Shown here piece after piece: positions 61,100-64,000 of a stretch of DNA of 64,000 bases. Position 1 is the first letter of the stretch; the number at the start of each line of letters is the position of its first letter. Origin of the DNA: Nereida sp024640765 (lineage in GTDB: Bacteria; Pseudomonadota; Alphaproteobacteria; Rhodobacterales; Rhodobacteraceae). The translations under genes and the position numbers were made by a program. Under the pieces are notes generated by a model. The model did not search any database. It saw only the letters and a program-made list of their open reading frames with translations, and was not told the origin of the DNA. The stretch lies in the NCBI GenBank assembly GCA_024640765.1, contig JAHEEK010000004.1, positions 186,001-250,000 on the forward strand, in the 5' to 3' direction.

Positions 61100-61795
61100 A
61101 TGCTGACTAAAAAACAGTTGGATTTACTTGAGTTCATTCAAGCACGTGTTCAAAAAGACGGCGTCCCCCCCAGTTTTGATGAGATGAAAGAAGCGCTGGA
61201 TTTGCGATCAAAGTCGGGGATTCACCGCTTGATCACGGCTCTTGAAGAGCGCGGCTTTATCCGTCGCTTGGCCCATAAAGCCCGTGCGTTAGAAATTGTG
61301 AAACTGCCCGAAAGCATGGGCGGCGCCCCTACTACCGGCTTCACACCCAAAGTTATTGATGGTGACCGACCAGATCAGATGCCACGACAGGCGCAATCTG
61401 TGCAAATTCAAGCAGTTGAATTGCCTGTAATGGGTAAAATTGCAGCCGGTGTGCCGATTGAAGCGATCCAACATGCCTCGCACAACGTGGCTGTGCCCGG
61501 AACAATGCTGTCGGGAAACGGTCATCACTATGCGCTTGAAATTAAAGGCGATTCAATGATCGACGCGGGCATTAACGACGGTGACGTGGTTGTGATCCGC
61601 GAGACATCTACAGCAGACGATGGAGACATCGTTGTGGCCTTGGTCGAAGATCAGGAAGCAACCCTAAAGCGCCTGCGCAAAAACGGCGCATCAATTGGGC
61701 TGGAAGCGGCAAACCCTGCGTATGAAACACGCATTTTGCCCGCTGATCAGGTGAAAATTCAGGGGCGTTTAGTCGGGTTGATCCGCAGCTACTGA
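61100..61795 (+). CDS. lexA: LexA repressor
   Basis: Represses the SOS regulon and cleaves itself when RecA is activated by DNA damage. The 231-residue protein has an N-terminal winged helix (LTKKQLDLLEFIQARV ... SKSGIHRLITALEERGFIRRL), cleavage site Ala116-Gly117 in MGKIAAGVPIEAI, and the catalytic pair S152 (GDSMIDAGI) and K190 (EATLKRL). It is convergent with comEC: the two 3' ends overlap by 7 nt (61789-61795). Confidence 0.97.
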   Translation: MLTKKQLDLLEFIQARVQKDGVPPSFDEMKEALDLRSKSGIHRLITALEERGFIRRLAHKARALEIVKLPESMGGAPTTGFTPKVIDGDRPDQMPRQAQSVQIQAVELPVMGKIAAGVPIEAIQHASHNVAVPGTMLSGNGHHYALEIKGDSMIDAGINDGDVVVIRETSTADDGDIVVALVEDQEATLKRLRKNGASIGLEAANPAYETRILPADQVKIQGRLVGLIRSY

Positions 61796-63929
61796 TCAGT
61801 TCGCCAAAGGTTCTTGCCACGTAGATCGGCCTCAATTTGAGCGTGTACATTCGCTAGCGCTGTTGGGTCGTGCGCGCTCCAAGGTAGATTGCCAGAGATC
61901 CCGTTTGCGGTTTGAATGCGCAAGCTTACAGCTCCACTTTGCAAACTGGCTGTACTAAGGTTCCCCGCTTGATCTGCATAAATTGCGACACTACCAGTCA
62001 TGCGCAGCATGTCTTGTCCCCAAATCGCGCATTCACTGCTTTCAGGCGCTTGCACTTTCACAACATAAACATCCTCAAGATCACAATCCCTCAGCAGGCC
62101 GAGTTGTGTTTTCCAACTAAATTGATGATTACACTATTAGGCAAGTTATCCGCCAACTCACCACGATTAAATGACAATACCCCATCGTTTTCGAGCCAGT
62201 TTTGAGCGGCAAACCCTTCCCCCTTCTCACGGCTTAACCGCCGTGTCCCGTCGTGCATAATACCCACTAAACCACCGGAACTCGCGATTAACACATCCGG
62301 TAGCTCTGACTTGCCCCATCCAAACAACGCGCAGCACACTACGAACACCCCTGCCCATTTCCCACGCCCTACCCAAAGCACGGCGACCACCCCACCAAAG
62401 CCAATCAGCGGCAAGACCGCCAACGGCGGTGACGGTACGCCAGATACAGCACCGTTCAGTGAGGCAAAAAACGCAGCGACTTGCAGGATCCACCAACAGC
62501 CAACCAACATCACCTTAAGCCCGATCCACCCCAACCCGATCGGAGCCAAAAGGGCGCTTAACACCGCACCGGGGATCACAACGGCACCCATCACCGGGAC
62601 TGCGATCACGTTGGCAAACAGGCCCACGTGGACAAATTAATTAAAATGCGCAGCCGCCACCGGCGCTGTGGCCAAGCCCGCAACCGCAGAGGTTATCACC
62701 ACCCCCGCCACGGATTTCACCAAGCGCGACCGCCGTTCGAGCCATGCAGTCGGGCGGTCTTTTAGCACCCGAAACGCCACCACAAGCGCGATGGTCGCCG
62801 CGAACGAAATCTGAAACCCCGGCCCAACTAATGCTTCGGGGCGCAGCAGCAACACGATCAGCGCGGCTGTGGCAACGGACCGAAGGCTTAGGACGCGCTG
62901 GTCCAAAACGACCGCCAACAACATCACCAACGCCATAACAAACGCCCGTTCTGTTGCGACCGAACCACCAGAAATTGCGAGATAAACCGCTCCCGCCGCG
63001 ATTGCGACAACTGCCGCGATTTTCTTTGTCGGCAGACGCAGCACAAGGCTTGGGATCAACGCAAGCCCACCGCGCACCAACGCGAACACAAAACCCGTTA
63101 GTAACCCCATATGCAGGCCAAAAATTGCCAAAAGATGCGCCAAATTTGTGCGGCGAAGATTTTGCAGAACCTCTTGGGGCATCGCGGAACGATCGCCAGT
63201 AGTCACCGCAGTTGCAAAAGCACCAAGCTCCGGCGCCATATCCCGCTGCACCGCTTGGGGAATTTTCTGCCGTAACGCGGACGTAAATAGCGCCATTTCG
63301 CTTCGTTCAGCAGGCGACAAAGTCAGCACTTCGGTGCGGGTATAGCCAAAACCACCCAACTTCAAAAACCACGCGTGGCGGCGAAAATCAAAACCCTCGG
63401 GCTCAACAGGACCATTGGGTGGCGACATATTTGCGGTCAGCAGAACTGTCTGACCAATCTCTAACGCGCCATGTTCCGCGCCCTGCTCAGCTGCGTCACC
63501 ATGCAGACCGACCCGAACACGGCGTGGTGTGTCCTGCGGGGGCAGTCGCGCTATCACAACGCGGTCCAGTGTCAGCCGCTTAGCATCGGCAGTGCTCTTA
63601 TCCATACTGATAATTCTACCTTGCACACTGCCGTAACTGCGCCACTCAAGCACGGGCCCCGCCACAAAATGCGAGCGCGTCGCGGCAGTCAAAAAGCCAG
63701 ATAAAATGACAACAGTCAGCACAAAAAGTGGTGCAAATCTGGGGGTCAGAAACGCTGCAACAGCCAGCAATACAGCACTAGCCACCACTAGACCAAGCAC
63801 CATAAAGTCCGACTCGAAAAGCAGGCTAAAATACGCACCAATGCCGCACGCAAAGGCCACGGTCACCCACAAAAAGACCCGTTCACGCTCAACTGCGAAT
63901 GCTTCGACCAGAAGGGCCGCTGCCGCCAC
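61789..63929 (-). pseudogene. comEC: ComEC/Rec2 DNA-uptake channel, nonsense codon plus frameshift
   Basis: The inner-membrane channel for incoming DNA in natural transformation, here broken. GTG 63929 begins a frame that includes the N-terminal OB-like domain and the Competence core, then stops at TAA (62637-62639). The same frame continues at once (FVHVGLFANVIAVPVMGAVV), so a single CAA to TAA change explains the stop. A one-base shift near 62100 then separates the last ~100 residues (LLRDCDLEDVYVVKVQAPES ...), which end at 61789. The core motif normally HLLAISGLHMG reads HLLAIFGLHMG. Repaired length would be about 713 residues. The position after lexA is the usual one. Confidence 0.88.
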
Positions 63930-64000
63930 TTGTCACCGCCTTCCCGCCAGATTAGACCGATGCGCAACTACTCCCCTATTCTCTTGCTCAGAGGTTAATT
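63930..64000. other. Window end upstream of comEC
   Basis: No gene is visible in these 71 nt. In relatives gltX lies beyond comEC, divergently; its start is not within the window. Confidence 0.4.

Overview
This 64 kb window looks like a chromosomal segment of a marine alphaproteobacterium of the family Rhodobacteraceae (Roseobacter group). The reasons are the gene families and their order: bamE/yceD ... rpmF-plsX-fabH-ihfA-merR, dgt-argS-SPOR-nagZ-scpA-scpB, trpE...trpG-trpD-trpC-moaC-moeA-lexA-comEC, a double-length dCTP deaminase, a class II (B12-dependent) ribonucleotide reductase, a one-cysteine DksA, and an alphaproteobacterial LexA operator of the form GTTC-N7-GTTC. Base composition looks mid-50s %GC by eye. 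I see no insertion sequence, prophage, CRISPR array or rRNA operon. The genus cannot be fixed from sequence alone.

Layout. 1-3632: an ABC-F ATPase (partial), ornithine-lipid acyltransferase, msrB, an acetyltransferase, bamE and yceD. 3633-6355: a block between yceD and rpmF carrying two decayed genes (a PaiB-type flavin-binding regulator and a peptide ABC binding protein). 6356-9934: rpmF and the fatty-acid/phospholipid genes plsX and fabH, then ihfA and a MerR-type regulator. 10043-11263: tRNA-Pro(GGG) and dcd. 11335-18354 (minus): a chain dgt, argS, SPOR protein, nagZ, scpA, scpB and a 53-residue protein. 18402-21345: Fe-S carrier, exonuclease III, FAD monooxygenase, dksA. 21585-25324: a MoxR-type ATPase with a VWA partner, between them a broken DUF2927 lipoprotein and a 57-residue membrane protein. 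25563-28559: a small secreted protein, an M48 protease, a PIN protein, an rRNA methyltransferase. 28714-31401: the Entner-Doudoroff pair edd-eda. 31414-35997: glnE and neighbours, RDD protein, bpt. 36114-39067: a TRAP transporter gene and a histidine kinase that have lost their 5' ends against each other, plus an intact response regulator. 39185-41914: the ilvB-ilvH operon preceded by a complete attenuator. 42168-46034: nrdJ with an NrdR box and DnaA-like boxes upstream. 46606-48526 (minus): tRNA-Pro(UGG), DUF192 protein, double cold-shock protein, pdxH. 48731-53811: fabI, LysE exporter, gpt, aminotransferase, PpiD-like foldase. 53903-61795: trp, molybdenum-cofactor and lexA genes. 61789-63929: a broken comEC.

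Two points stand out. First, upstream of ilvB there is a consensus promoter, a 15-codon leader peptide containing Val-Val-Val-Ile, and an intrinsic terminator, which together form a textbook-like but very compact branched-chain amino acid attenuator. Second, every small lesion I can see (six frameshifts or stops) falls in four accessory genes (PaiB, ABC binding protein, DUF2927, comEC), and a deletion scar joins a TRAP permease to a sensor kinase, while long housekeeping genes such as nrdJ and glnE are intact. This points to ongoing gene loss (including loss of DNA uptake and a regulated transporter) rather than random sequence error, although resequencing would be needed to prove it. A 19-nt intergenic motif (CTTTTGTTNAAAAATATCC) occurs four times and is not explained by any gene.
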